NCBI GenBank assembly: GCA_024681795.1
Contig: JAILAD010000020.1
Span: 62,001 to 126,000, forward strand
Source: Lachnospiraceae bacterium
GTDB lineage: Bacteria; Bacillota; Clostridia; Lachnospirales; Lachnospiraceae
Direction: 5' to 3'
Length of the DNA stretch: 64,000 bases
The notes under the pieces were generated by a model. It did no database searches. It was not told the origin of the DNA and saw only the letters and a program-made list of their open reading frames with translations. Made by a program: the position numbers and the translations under genes. Below are positions 49,989-59,919 of the stretch, in pieces (within the stretch, counting starts at the first letter, position 1; each line of letters starts with the position of its first letter).

Positions 49989-52198
49989 TGGCTGACTGTC
50001 TGTACGATCTTCTCTTCATGCTTCCGTTATGTCTGATTACGGACCTTCTTGCGGCAGCTTTTCTGCAGGGACCGGAACATTCGGTATGGATTTATGTTGT
50101 CTCCGTTTTTTCCCTCGGTATTTTTGTTTTGATCAAACATTGGAAAAACCGGATCAGATATCTGGTTCCCGGAATTGCTCTTTCGGCGGTTGTAACGGTA
50201 ATTCTTCTTCAGCCTGCCGGCGAAAGGACGGAATTAATTCTCCGCAATCTGTGGGTTTTATGGGCTTTTCTCATCGGAACCGGCAGCTTCTTTCTCGGAT
50301 CTTTTGTTGCCGCGGTCCGGACGGTAAGAAGGATTTTTATTCCCGGAACTGCCGTTTTGATGGTTTTAAATCTGTTCTTTCGGAAAATCGACAGCAAACC
50401 GGCCGTCGCGCTTGCATTTTTCTTAATCCTTTTGTTTGTTGCGGATGAAATTCAGCATCGGTGGAAAAAGAGCGGATACCCGGACGTAAAAAAGCACCTG
50501 GTATATATTGCGCCGTTTCTTCTCATAACCGGGATTGCCGTATTTCAGATTCCGGCTCCCGAAAAGCCGCTCGACTGGACTTTTGCGGTCCGGGCCGCAA
50601 AACAGGCATTTTCCTATGTGAAGGAAAATACCGTCTGGATGCATACGGGTGAGGATTACAATGCCGAAGTCGGATTTTCCGAGGAAGGAATCTTTTACGG
50701 GAACCTGTCCGGCAAAAGCAAAGAAATGATGCAGTTAAAGGCGGATACCGGAGGGGAAAATACCGTATATCTGAACGGAAAAACCATGGATACCTTTAAC
50801 GGCAGGGAGTGGACGGAGAACTATACCGAAGAAAACAATGACCGTCGGGCCGACACCATAGAACTTCTTGCCGCTGTCGAAAATTACGATGCAGAGCATA
50901 CAACCGACTACATTCGCAGGACAAATATAACTCTGACCTTCCGGGATTTTTATACGAAATACTGTTTTGCGCCGATAAAAGCCGTGCCGGGAGAGAGCGG
51001 CTTCGGAAACGTGGAATGGACGCAAAAGGGCGGCGACCTGATTGCCTCCCGTCAGCTCGGATATAAGAAAAATTACCTGGTTTCATATTACAGGCAGAAT
51101 CGGGGAAATGAAAGATTCAAAGGACTTCTGGAACATTCGTCCGTTCCCGATGAAAAAACATGGGATAGTGTGAACCGGCGCTATGCCGCGGCATTTACCG
51201 TTCCTTACGGGGATTATCTCGATTACAGGAAAAAGGTATATGAATTTTATCTTCCCGAAACTCCGCTTTCCCCCGATTCGGAAAAATATTTTGCGAAAAT
51301 TACGAAGGATGACGGAAGTGATTATGAAAAATGCTGCCGTATCAGGGATGTCTTTGCCTCGATGGCTTATACGAAAACACCCGGGGAACTGCCCACAGAC
51401 GTGAATTCCCCGGAACGGTTTATGGATTATTTTATGTTTGAAAAGCAGGAAGGGTACTGTTTCTATTATGCCACTGCATTTGTGCTGGCGGTGAGAAATC
51501 AGGGACTTCCGGCCAGACTTGTACAGGGGTACAGGGTTTCCGCGATTCCCGGAAAAACGGTCGGCGTAAAGTCGGATTCGGCACATGCGTGGGCGGAAGT
51601 GTATTTTGACGGAATCGGCTGGGTGGTTTTCGACCCGACGCCCGGAGCACCGGAGGACGGATACTGGATGACGGAGGAAGAAGACCAAAAAACACCTTCC
51701 GCATCCCCGGCGGGAATGGAACTTCCCGAAAAGAAAGACCCGCAGGCCCTGACGGAACTTCCGTCAGAAAACAGGGAAAAGAAGACGGCATTTCATTGGC
51801 AGATGGTATGGATTCCGGTTTCGGCTGCGATTTTACTGCTGATTCTTTATCTGGCTGCGGAGCGTTTAATCGGGCAGATGAAATACCGAAATCTGAGTAC
51901 GGAAGAAAAATTTCTTTCCGCCTGCCGGAAAAACATCAGAATTCTGGAGTATCTGGGATACCGCATGGAAGCCGGGGAAACCCCGCGGGAGTACGGTGTA
52001 CGGATTATGAAAAAACTGGAAAGGGAAGACGTGGCCTTCATAGTACCGTACGAACGCTACTGTTACGCGGATGAAATTCCCGGGGAGGAAGAACTTACTC
52101 TTGTCGGGGAGAATACGAAGAAACTACTCCGGGAACTTAAGAAAGCGAAAGGAAAGAGATATTTTCTTTATTATTTCAGGCTGATGAAGTATACTTAA
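49988..52198 (+). CDS. Transglutaminase-like membrane protein
   Basis: A 736-residue protein with about seven hydrophobic segments in the first 200 residues, a large external domain, and a transglutaminase/protease-like core with the catalytic Cys in EGYCFYYATAFVLAVRN, His in DSAHAWAEVYFDG and Asp in WVVFDPTPG. A further membrane segment (WIPVSAAILLLILYLAA) is followed by a C-terminal DUF4129-like region. ATG 49988 shares one base with the stop of the DUF58 gene and is preceded by AAAGGAGG. Third member of the MoxR-DUF58-transglutaminase unit. Confidence 0.9.
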   Translation: MADCLYDLLFMLPLCLITDLLAAAFLQGPEHSVWIYVVSVFSLGIFVLIKHWKNRIRYLVPGIALSAVVTVILLQPAGERTELILRNLWVLWAFLIGTGSFFLGSFVAAVRTVRRIFIPGTAVLMVLNLFFRKIDSKPAVALAFFLILLFVADEIQHRWKKSGYPDVKKHLVYIAPFLLITGIAVFQIPAPEKPLDWTFAVRAAKQAFSYVKENTVWMHTGEDYNAEVGFSEEGIFYGNLSGKSKEMMQLKADTGGENTVYLNGKTMDTFNGREWTENYTEENNDRRADTIELLAAVENYDAEHTTDYIRRTNITLTFRDFYTKYCFAPIKAVPGESGFGNVEWTQKGGDLIASRQLGYKKNYLVSYYRQNRGNERFKGLLEHSSVPDEKTWDSVNRRYAAAFTVPYGDYLDYRKKVYEFYLPETPLSPDSEKYFAKITKDDGSDYEKCCRIRDVFASMAYTKTPGELPTDVNSPERFMDYFMFEKQEGYCFYYATAFVLAVRNQGLPARLVQGYRVSAIPGKTVGVKSDSAHAWAEVYFDGIGWVVFDPTPGAPEDGYWMTEEEDQKTPSASPAGMELPEKKDPQALTELPSENREKKTAFHWQMVWIPVSAAILLLILYLAAERLIGQMKYRNLSTEEKFLSACRKNIRILEYLGYRMEAGETPREYGVRIMKKLEREDVAFIVPYERYCYADEIPGEEELTLVGENTKKLLRELKKAKGKRYFLYYFRLMKYT

Positions 52199-52264
52199 GA
52201 AGTATAATTAATAAATTAATATACTTAATAAAAGACAGATATAAGAAAGTTGAGGAAAAATAAT

Positions 52265-52786
52265 ATGGCATCGAATCCCATTGTAACCATCACCATGGAA
52301 GACGGCTCCGTTATGAAAGCGGAGTTGTATCCGGAAATCGCACCGGAAAGCGTAAACAATTTTGTATCCCTGATTCAGAAGAAATTCTATGACGGACTGA
52401 TTTTTCACCGTGTAATAAGCGGTTTTATGATCCAGGGCGGAGACCCGGAGGGTATGGGATTCGGCGGACCCGGATATCACATTAAGGGTGAATTTCAAAT
52501 CAACGGTTTTGAAAATAATTTAAAGCATACGGAAGGAGTTCTTTCCATGGCAAGAGCACAGGATCCCGATTCTGCGGGAAGCCAGTTCTTTATCATGCAT
52601 AAGGATTCACCGTTTTTGGACGGTCAGTATGCCGCATTCGGAAAACTGATTGAGGGCATGGATGTTGTAAATGCAATTGCTTCCGCTCAGACCGATTATA
52701 TGGATAAGCCGTTAAAACCGCAGAGAATGAAGACGGTTACGGTAGAAACCTTCGGAGTAGATTATCCGGAACCCAAACACGTATAA
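52265..52786 (+). CDS. Peptidyl-prolyl cis-trans isomerase, cyclophilin type
   Basis: A 173-residue cytoplasmic cyclophilin. ATG 52265 has TTGAGGAAA upstream. The active-site Arg is in FHRVISGFMIQGGDPEGMG; MARAQDPDSAGSQFFIMHKD and the later F/W-pocket segment are standard. It helps protein folding by turning X-Pro bonds. Gap 52787-53072 contains the palindrome GATTTGCAAATC (52830-52841) and a 13-bp hairpin at 52948-52977 without a T run; no gene. Confidence 0.93.
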   Translation: MASNPIVTITMEDGSVMKAELYPEIAPESVNNFVSLIQKKFYDGLIFHRVISGFMIQGGDPEGMGFGGPGYHIKGEFQINGFENNLKHTEGVLSMARAQDPDSAGSQFFIMHKDSPFLDGQYAAFGKLIEGMDVVNAIASAQTDYMDKPLKPQRMKTVTVETFGVDYPEPKHV

Positions 52787-53072
52787 GGGCATAGTTCACG
52801 TTTTGTTCATATTTATTTTACAGAATGTTGATTTGCAAATCATTGTTTGTTAATTTTCCACTGATATTATTAGGAACATAAGAAGATTCCTCCTTCTTTG
52901 TGGATAACAAAACAATTGTGATATTTCAAATAACTTTTTCAGATTGAATGCCCGAATGTTGAATAACGTTCGGGCATCCTCCCGTTTAAGGGGAAAAATT
53001 AAGGGGAAAAAATAAGGAATCGGGAAACGGAACCGGCAGGTTTTTGCCTTACGGGACGTTTCAGGAGGAGCC

Positions 53073-53888
53073 ATGAAAGAAAATTACAGGAATGAAGTCC
53101 GCTACTATACCTTTCCTGCCTTTGAGGAGCATCCAGAAATCGTGCATGCGTTTACTTCCAGGGAGTGCGGCGTCAGCAGCGGCTACTATTCTTCCCTGAA
53201 TATGGGAATTCATACCGGAGACGATTTGGAGAATGTGAAGGCCAACTACCGGATTCTCTGTCAGACACTTCAGCTGGATCCCGAAAAAATCGTATTGGCG
53301 AATCTGGTTCACGGGGATACCATCCGCAATGTGACCAAAGAAGACGCAGGCGCGGGGATTTGGCGGGATTTTCCGTATGAAGGCACGGACGGGCTTTTAA
53401 CCGATGAGCCGGGGCTTGTCCTGACCGCGACATTTGCGGACTGCGTGCCGGTGTTTTTTTACGATCCCGTAAAAAAGGTGGTCGGAATCGCGCACTCCGG
53501 CTGGAAGGGAACGGCTTTGGAAATAGCATCCAAAATGGTGGATCGTATGATTTCCGATTACGGCTGTAAGGTGGAGGACATTCTGGCGGGAATCGGACCG
53601 TCCATCGGGATGTGCTGTTTCGAAACGGATTCGGACGTGTTTCTGGAATTCGCCGAGTTTCCGTATCTGGATGAGGTCTGGTTTTATAAAAAAGAAAACG
53701 GAAAATTTGATATTGATTTATGGAGAATTAATTTTGAAATGCTTCTTTATGCGGGGATTCCGGAGGAGAATATTCATATTTCCGGACTGTGTACCTGCTG
53801 CAACAACGATATTTTCTTCTCGCACCGTGCAAGCAAGGGAAAGCGCGGTACGATGGCGGGGATTATCGGCTTAAGGGAAGAGAAGTGA
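53073..53888 (+). CDS. pgeF: Polyphenol oxidase family / peptidoglycan editing factor PgeF
   Basis: A 271-residue protein of the YfiH/YlmD family. Its likely metal site consists of His in NLVHGDTI, Cys in TFADCVPVFF and His in AHSGWKGT; GPSIGMCCFE follows in family order. Members remove wrongly inserted Ser from peptidoglycan precursors or act as purine nucleoside phosphorylases. A strong AGGAGGAG site precedes the ATG. The epimerase gene begins 17 nt after, so they may be co-transcribed although their roles differ. Confidence 0.9.
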   Translation: MKENYRNEVRYYTFPAFEEHPEIVHAFTSRECGVSSGYYSSLNMGIHTGDDLENVKANYRILCQTLQLDPEKIVLANLVHGDTIRNVTKEDAGAGIWRDFPYEGTDGLLTDEPGLVLTATFADCVPVFFYDPVKKVVGIAHSGWKGTALEIASKMVDRMISDYGCKVEDILAGIGPSIGMCCFETDSDVFLEFAEFPYLDEVWFYKKENGKFDIDLWRINFEMLLYAGIPEENIHISGLCTCCNNDIFFSHRASKGKRGTMAGIIGLREEK

Positions 53889-53904
53889 TACGGAGGGCAG
53901 CAAG

Positions 53905-55239
53905 ATGTGGACAGATGAAATTAAAAAAGAACTGACGGAGCATATCATTCCGTTCTGGTTATCCATGAAGGATGAGAAAAACGGCGGTTTTTACGGTTTT
54001 TTAAGTTATGAACTGGAGCTTAATCAAAAGGCGGATAAAGGTTGTATTTTAAACAGCAGGATTCTGTGGTTTTTCTCTCATGCCTATGATTATTTTAAAA
54101 AGAACGGCGGCCCGGACGGTGCGGTTTTACAGGACGACGCGGTTATTTTCAAAGGCGCGGACGGAAAAGAGGGATATACCCTCGGAGATCTGAAAGCGGC
54201 AGCGGAGCATGCATTCCGGTTTTTAAAACTGGCAATGTGTGACGTGGCAAACGGCGGGGTCTTCTGGTCCTCCACGTACGACGGACTTCCGGGCGATACC
54301 TTAAAGCATACCTATTGCCAGGCATTTGCCATATACGGTCTTGCGGCTTATTACGAAATCAGCAAAGAAAAGGCGGCGCTTGATCTGGCATACGGTCTGA
54401 TGGATGTGATTGAAAATAAATGTCGCGACGAAAACGGGTACCTGGAGGCATTTACGCTGGACTGGCAGCCTCACTCCAACGAAGAACTGTCCGAAAACGG
54501 CGTGGAAGCAAAGCGTACCATGAACACGCTTCTGCATGTTTTTGAGGCATATTCCGAACTGTACCGTGTGGACGGAAATGAAAAGGTAAAGGAAAAGCTG
54601 AAAGAGAATTCGCATCTTTTCATGAAGCATTTTTATAATCCCGAAAAAACGAGGCAGGAGGTTTTCTTTGATCTGGATTACAAGCCGTTGATCGATCTGC
54701 ATTCCTACGGACATGATATTGAGACGGCGTGGCTGATGGAAAAGGGAACCGATCTGCTCTGCGATCCGGAACTTGATGCACTTGTAAAACCGGCATTTCG
54801 TGCAATGGAGGAACATACCTATGCCTCCGCGTTTGACGGAGAAGCATTTATCAACGAATGTGAAAACGGCGTGGACGATACCAAGAGAATCTGGTGGGTG
54901 GAATGCGAGGCAGTAATCGGATTTGTAAACCGTGCGGGGCATGAAGCCGAAAAAGCAGGAATTTTACTTGGTGATTATATTTCGAATCCGGAAAAAGCCG
55001 CTTCCGGCCTGACCGTTGAAAAAGAAAATGCATTCAATGAGATGAAAAAGTATGTTTCCGCAGCCGAAACGGTCTGGACATATATACGGGACCATATCGT
55101 GGACAAGCGGCCGGGTTCGGAGTGGCTTTCCGAAGTGGATAAAGAGAATGTTCCGTTTTCGAAAAAGCCGATTGTGGAAGAGTGGAAATGCCCGTATCAT
55201 AACGGCAGGATGTGTCTGGAAGTTTTAACGAGGATATAA
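53905..55239 (+). CDS. AGE-family epimerase, cellobiose 2-epimerase type
   Basis: A 444-residue (alpha/alpha)6-barrel enzyme. The start WTDEIKKELTEHIIPFW with NGGFYGFL, RILWFFSHAY, GGVFWS, KRTMNTLLHVFEAY and LHSYGHDIETAWL are all marks of cellobiose 2-epimerases, which convert the reducing-end glucose of beta-1,4-disaccharides to mannose. The length is slightly above the usual 390-420. The next gene encodes a GH1 glucosidase, which would suit a cytoplasmic route for beta-glucans or mannans; no GH130 phosphorylase is in the window. Confidence 0.88.
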   Translation: MWTDEIKKELTEHIIPFWLSMKDEKNGGFYGFLSYELELNQKADKGCILNSRILWFFSHAYDYFKKNGGPDGAVLQDDAVIFKGADGKEGYTLGDLKAAAEHAFRFLKLAMCDVANGGVFWSSTYDGLPGDTLKHTYCQAFAIYGLAAYYEISKEKAALDLAYGLMDVIENKCRDENGYLEAFTLDWQPHSNEELSENGVEAKRTMNTLLHVFEAYSELYRVDGNEKVKEKLKENSHLFMKHFYNPEKTRQEVFFDLDYKPLIDLHSYGHDIETAWLMEKGTDLLCDPELDALVKPAFRAMEEHTYASAFDGEAFINECENGVDDTKRIWWVECEAVIGFVNRAGHEAEKAGILLGDYISNPEKAASGLTVEKENAFNEMKKYVSAAETVWTYIRDHIVDKRPGSEWLSEVDKENVPFSKKPIVEEWKCPYHNGRMCLEVLTRI

Positions 55240-55338
55240 GGCGGATACAAGTAAGGGATATTAAGTAAGAGAAGCAGAAGGCGGTTTCCGGGAGATGTTT
55301 GTAACCGGAAGGATTGAAAATGTTTAAGGGGGATAGTT

Positions 55339-56760
55339 ATGTTTCGTGATGATTTTGTATGGGGAGTGGCATCAAGCGCGTATCAGGTGGAAGGAACCGA
55401 TCCGGTGTTAAAGCGCGGAAAATGTATCTGGGATACCTTTTCCGCGGAAAACAAAGCGAATACCAAAGGCGGAAACGGTCTGACCGCATGTGATCACATG
55501 CATAAATACAAAGAAGATTTCGCCATGATGAGAGAACTTGGAATTAAGGCATACCGCTTTTCCGTGAACTGGTGCCGTATCCTTCCGGAAGGTGTCGGCG
55601 AGGTTTCCGAGGAAGGGGTACAGTTTTACCGGGACCTGATTACTTCCATGAAAGAAAACGGAATTACGCCGTATTTAACGCTTTATCACTGGGATCTGCC
55701 GCAGGCGTTGGAAGATAAGGGAGGCTGGGTGAATCCGGAAATCGTGGAGTGGTTCGGAAGCTACGCGCGCGTCATTGCTGAGCGGTTTTCCGATCTGGTG
55801 GAATATTTCTTTACCATTAACGAGCCGCAGTGCGTCATCGGTCTGGGATATGTGGTCGGGGTACATGCACCCGGAAAAAAACTCGGCTACAAAGAAACCA
55901 CGCAGGCTTCGGTGAATCTGTTAAAGGCGCACGGAAAGGCGGTTCTGGCATTGCGCGAGTATTCCGTAAGACCGGTTAAAATCGGATATGCACCGACCTG
56001 TACGATTCCCATTCCGGCAACAGACTCTTTGGAGGATATCGAGGCCGCGAAGAAGAAATATTTTTCCATTACAAAGGATACCTGGGACTGGGCATGGACC
56101 GTTGCATGGTTTTCGGATCCCGTTCTTTTGGGTAAATTCCCCGAGGACAGTCTGAAACTTTTTGAGGGAGAAATGCCGGAGATCACGGAAGAGGATTTGC
56201 AGCTTATGCATCAGCCGATTGATTTTCTGGGACAGAATATTTATAACGGCTATTACATCAAAGCCGGAGAAAACGGCGAACCGGTGGATGTGGAGAAGTA
56301 TCCGGGATATCAGGAAACCGGCGTACACTGGCCGATTATGGAAGAGTGTCTTTACTGGGGAGCAAGATTTGCATATGAGCGCTACAAACTGCCGATTTTC
56401 ATCACCGAAAACGGTATGGCCTGCCATGACGCGATTTCGCTGGACGGAAAAGTGCATGATCCGAACCGCATTGATTTTCTGGACAGGTATTTGTCTGCAC
56501 TGCAGCAGGCTGTGGATGACGGCGTGGATGTGAGAGGATATTTTTTGTGGTCCGTTATGGACAATTTCGAGTGGGACCAGGGCTACCACGGAAGATTCGG
56601 TATTATTTATACGGATTTCGTGTCCCTGAAGAGAATTCCGAAGGACAGTGCATACTGGTATAAAGAGATTATGGAATCGAACGGGGCGAAACTTGCCGTC
56701 AACGAAGGTCGCTGGAAAAGGAGCGCGAGATGGCAGCAGGAGGAGAGTTCGAATAAATAA
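55339..56760 (+). CDS. GH1 beta-glucosidase
   Basis: A 473-residue family 1 glycosidase without signal peptide. The acid/base is Glu162 in TINEP and the nucleophile Glu357 in ITENG. FVWGVASSAYQVEGT at the N-terminus and the WSVMDNFEWDQGY near the C-terminus are standard. It lacks the phosphate-binding signature of 6-phospho-beta-glucosidases as far as I can see, suggesting action on free disaccharides. TAAGGGGG before ATG. It follows the 2-epimerase gene by 99 nt. Confidence 0.92.
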   Translation: MFRDDFVWGVASSAYQVEGTDPVLKRGKCIWDTFSAENKANTKGGNGLTACDHMHKYKEDFAMMRELGIKAYRFSVNWCRILPEGVGEVSEEGVQFYRDLITSMKENGITPYLTLYHWDLPQALEDKGGWVNPEIVEWFGSYARVIAERFSDLVEYFFTINEPQCVIGLGYVVGVHAPGKKLGYKETTQASVNLLKAHGKAVLALREYSVRPVKIGYAPTCTIPIPATDSLEDIEAAKKKYFSITKDTWDWAWTVAWFSDPVLLGKFPEDSLKLFEGEMPEITEEDLQLMHQPIDFLGQNIYNGYYIKAGENGEPVDVEKYPGYQETGVHWPIMEECLYWGARFAYERYKLPIFITENGMACHDAISLDGKVHDPNRIDFLDRYLSALQQAVDDGVDVRGYFLWSVMDNFEWDQGYHGRFGIIYTDFVSLKRIPKDSAYWYKEIMESNGAKLAVNEGRWKRSARWQQEESSNK

Positions 56761-56774
56761 GGACGGTTATCCGG

Positions 56775-57425
56775 TTAAATTGACCGGAAGAAGTCGCGTA
56801 CTTCGATCAGGGACGGGAATATTTTTTCGCAGAGTGCAGAGATTTCCGCATCCGGCTTAAGCATATCCGGAACCATAAGCGGATGCATGCCGGCTGCATG
56901 GGCTGCGCGAATGCCGTTATAGGAGTCTTCAATTACATAGCAGTTTTCCGGCTTTACCCCGAGTGCTTCGGCCGCTGTTAAGAATATTTCCGGGTTGGGC
57001 TTTGAATGAGTAACCCGGTCACCGCCGATGATTTTGTCAAAATAAGCAATCAGTCCGGCGTCCCGGATTTCCGCTTCCACAACGGCGGTCCGGGTAGAGG
57101 ATGCCACTGCGGTCCGGATTTTATTCTCGCTAAGATATTCCGTCAGTTCCCGGATGCCGGGTTTTGTCGGAAGTTTTCCGTTATCAAATCGCTCGTGAAA
57201 ACGGGCAGAAACAGATTTTTTATATTCTTCATAGGGGAAATTTTCCCCGTAAAGATCCCGAAATACCTGTTTTGTGGCGGCATCGGTGATTCCGATGCTT
57301 CGAAAAACGGCCTCTTCGATATTCGGGATCTTTTTTTCTTTTGCAATTTCCTGCCAGATATTCGCAATTTGTCGTTCGGAATCGAAAATAACTCCGTCCA
57401 TATCAAAAATTACGGCAAAGTTCAT
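56775..57425 (-). CDS. HAD-superfamily phosphatase, beta-phosphoglucomutase-like
   Basis: A 216-residue HAD hydrolase. Motif I is FDMDGVIFDS with Asp8 and Asp10, motif II SSTRT, motif III Lys in THSKPNPEIF and motif IV VIEDSYNGI. The cap (residues 16-85) is helical, as in subclass I enzymes such as sugar phosphatases or beta-phosphoglucomutase; the exact substrate cannot be given. AAAGAGGAAAAA precedes the ATG at 57425. Convergent with the GH1 gene; only 14 nt separate the stop codons. Confidence 0.88.
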   Translation of the reverse strand: MNFAVIFDMDGVIFDSERQIANIWQEIAKEKKIPNIEEAVFRSIGITDAATKQVFRDLYGENFPYEEYKKSVSARFHERFDNGKLPTKPGIRELTEYLSENKIRTAVASSTRTAVVEAEIRDAGLIAYFDKIIGGDRVTHSKPNPEIFLTAAEALGVKPENCYVIEDSYNGIRAAHAAGMHPLMVPDMLKPDAEISALCEKIFPSLIEVRDFFRSI

Positions 57426-57497
57426 GAGTTTTTCCTCTTTTCATCTTAATGTTAAAGCGCAATGTAAATAGTAACATATTTTAGCCGGGAAGGAAAC

Positions 57498-57510
57498 GGG
57501 GACTGTCCCC
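57498..57510. repeat. Single GGGGACTGTCCCC copy
   Basis: One T-centred copy of the palindrome, 73 nt upstream of the HAD gene start. Unlike the other clusters it is alone. Confidence 0.85.
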
Positions 57511-57606
57511 ATTGAACTAACAATAATTTGATGGATAAATATATGGAGGTTGTTTATAATAATTACATAATTGTATTCGTGGGGATTGGTGTGAAAGGAG
57601 TTGACT

Positions 57607-58596
57607 ATGTTTTGTATTCATTGCGGAAAACAGATTGAAGAAGGCGACCGGTTCTGTGAATTCTGTGGAAAGATACAGGAGATAGCACCCGAGACCGGTA
57701 CGGTACCAGGTGCAGGGCAGACGGACGTGCAGCAGGCAGCGGTGCAACCGCAGACAGTGTATGTGCAACAGCCGGAAGTACAGGTGACAGTTCAGCCGGC
57801 CGCGGCGCAGCCCGCAGGTGCAGTCGGAGTTGCGCCGAAGAAGAAAAAACCGCCGGTAGCGCTTTTTATAATTCTCGGAATTCTTTTCTTTGCCGGACTT
57901 GCAATCGCAATTGCCGTAATTATCTTTGTAGCGATTATGGGAAGTAAAATCAAAGATGCCGGGCAGAAACTGGAACGAATTCAAAATATCGATCCGGATA
58001 CCGTACTTGAAGAAAACGGATTTTATGAATTTTATGAGGATTCTTCCGGACAGACTGAAAAGGAAAGTGAGGAAAAACCGTCTGTTTCCGAAGAAGAGAG
58101 TGAAGGCAGTGATATAGAGCAGGGAGTCGAAGAAGGTCCTGAAGCTGAGGAGGATGTGCTCCGCTGGGAAGGAGTTGACAGGCCGGAATTATACGATTTT
58201 GACTGGAGAGACGATGCCGATTTCCGGTATTCCGATTCGAATGTGAAGTGGCTGGATGCCTCGCAGTACCAGGGAGAATGGAAGGGAATGATTATATATT
58301 CGTCAGACGGTTCGGAGGAACTTGTGAATTTTGATCTCGAAATAACGCCGGATGAAGCAACCATGGTTGCCGACTGGTATATGGTTCACATCGGCGGGAA
58401 CGAGCTGATGCCGGAAGAAGATATTGACGATACCGTCTTTACGGGGTATGAGTTCGGAAACGGAATCCATGTGGAAAGCCAGAATGCGACCATTGAAATA
58501 AATGAGTTCTGGGAACTGGACGGAACCCAGTACGGAATCGGCAGGCTGATATTACAGGGTTCAAAGGACAACGAGGTATTTTTGATCAGACCGTAG
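57607..58596 (+). CDS. Zinc-ribbon membrane protein
   Basis: A 329-residue protein. ATG 57607 has GAAAGGAG upstream. An N-terminal zinc-ribbon (CIHCGK ... CEFCGK, residues 2-25) leads to a Gln/Pro/Ala/Val-rich linker, one transmembrane segment (about 85-115), an acidic Glu/Ser-rich stretch (about 150-190) and a C-terminal beta-rich domain of 110 residues without a known match. The zinc-ribbon should be cytoplasmic and the rest outside. Function unknown; single gene. Confidence 0.8.
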   Translation: MFCIHCGKQIEEGDRFCEFCGKIQEIAPETGTVPGAGQTDVQQAAVQPQTVYVQQPEVQVTVQPAAAQPAGAVGVAPKKKKPPVALFIILGILFFAGLAIAIAVIIFVAIMGSKIKDAGQKLERIQNIDPDTVLEENGFYEFYEDSSGQTEKESEEKPSVSEEESEGSDIEQGVEEGPEAEEDVLRWEGVDRPELYDFDWRDDADFRYSDSNVKWLDASQYQGEWKGMIIYSSDGSEELVNFDLEITPDEATMVADWYMVHIGGNELMPEEDIDDTVFTGYEFGNGIHVESQNATIEINEFWELDGTQYGIGRLILQGSKDNEVFLIRP

Positions 58597-58728
58597 CGTG
58601 TGAAATAAATTTTACAAATTTTATAAAGTTTACTATACTAAAGAGTGCCTGTCAGAATTGCGGTTATATTCCGTGTGGGAATGGAATTTCAATTACGACG
58701 GGCACATTATCATAACGAGGAGAACAAC

Positions 58729-59919
58729 ATGATTAACCAGGAATTTAAAGATATGATTCAGACACCCAGTGTAATTCGTGCGCTGGCAGGCTATGCAAAT
58801 AAGAGAGGCGCGGAAATCGGATATGAAAACGTATTCGATTATTCCCTCGGAAATCCGTCCGTTCCGGTACCGGAAATTCTTACAAAGACTATGATTGAAC
58901 TTCTTCAGACCAAAGACTCGAGTTTCCTTCACGGGTATTCTCCGAATCCCGGAAACCCTGTTTCCAGAGAGGTTACCGCAGATTTTCTGAACCGGAAATT
59001 CGGCATGGATTATACCATGGAACATATTTTTATGACCTCCGGTGCGGCAGGTGCGGTTGCTCATGCTCTTCGATGCGTGACAAAACCGGGTGATGAGGTA
59101 CTGACCTTTGCGCCCTATTTTCCGGAGTACAATCCTTATATAAATAAAACGGGAGCCGTTTTAAAAGTGGTTCCTGCGGATACGACATCTTTCCAGATTA
59201 ATTTCGATGCATTTGAGGAAATGCTGAATCCAAAGGTAAACGCTGTGCTGATAAATACGCCGAATAATCCTTCCGGTATTGTGTATTCGACGGACACCAT
59301 AAAGAAACTGGCTGAGATTTTATCCGATAAGCAGAAAGAATACGGGCATGATATTTTTATTGTATCCGACGAGCCTTATCGGGAAATCGTATTTGAGGGT
59401 GTGGATGCGCCGTATGTTTCCAAATTCTACGACAATACGCTTTCCTGCTATTCCTATTCGAAGTCAATGTCGATTCCGGGTGAACGTCTCGGATATGTTG
59501 CGGTAAATCCGCGGGCCACGGACGCAAAACTGATTGTGCCGATGTGCTGCCAGATTTCGAGGGGAACCGGCCATAACTGTCCGGCATCTTTAATTCAGAT
59601 TGCGGTTGCAAAATGCATCGATTATACTTCCGATTTGTCCGTATACGAAACAAATATGAACATTCTTTACAAAGAACTTGTGGATCTTGGTTTTGAGGTT
59701 GTAAAACCGGGCGGAACCTTCTACATCTTCCCGAAGGCGCTTGAAGAGGATGCAAATGCATTTTCCGAAAAGGCAAAGAAATACGATTTGATTCTGGTAC
59801 CGAGCGATTCCTTCGGTGTAAAGGGATACTTCCGTATGGCATATTGCATTGATACAGAGAAGGTGGAAAGGTCGCTTTCGGCGCTTCGTAAGTTTGTAAA
59901 AGAGGAATACGGAAGATAA
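58729..59919 (+). CDS. PLP-dependent aminotransferase, class I/II
   Basis: A 396-residue fold-type I aminotransferase. ATG 58729 has CGAGGAGA upstream; the longer frame has no site. Marks: FDYSLGNPSVP, TSGAAGAVAHAL, NTPNNPSG, FIVSDEPYREIVFEG and the PLP Lys in SYSKSMSIPGERLGY, then FRMAYC for carboxylate binding. It resembles the aspartate/aromatic aminotransferase-like group. The amino donor cannot be told. Standing alone, so no pathway hint from neighbours. Confidence 0.9.
   Translation: MINQEFKDMIQTPSVIRALAGYANKRGAEIGYENVFDYSLGNPSVPVPEILTKTMIELLQTKDSSFLHGYSPNPGNPVSREVTADFLNRKFGMDYTMEHIFMTSGAAGAVAHALRCVTKPGDEVLTFAPYFPEYNPYINKTGAVLKVVPADTTSFQINFDAFEEMLNPKVNAVLINTPNNPSGIVYSTDTIKKLAEILSDKQKEYGHDIFIVSDEPYREIVFEGVDAPYVSKFYDNTLSCYSYSKSMSIPGERLGYVAVNPRATDAKLIVPMCCQISRGTGHNCPASLIQIAVAKCIDYTSDLSVYETNMNILYKELVDLGFEVVKPGGTFYIFPKALEEDANAFSEKAKKYDLILVPSDSFGVKGYFRMAYCIDTEKVERSLSALRKFVKEEYGR

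Noticed and set aside
52948..52977. Terminator after the cyclophilin gene
   Set aside because: The 13-bp stem is good but no T run follows in either direction, so it is only noted as a hairpin.
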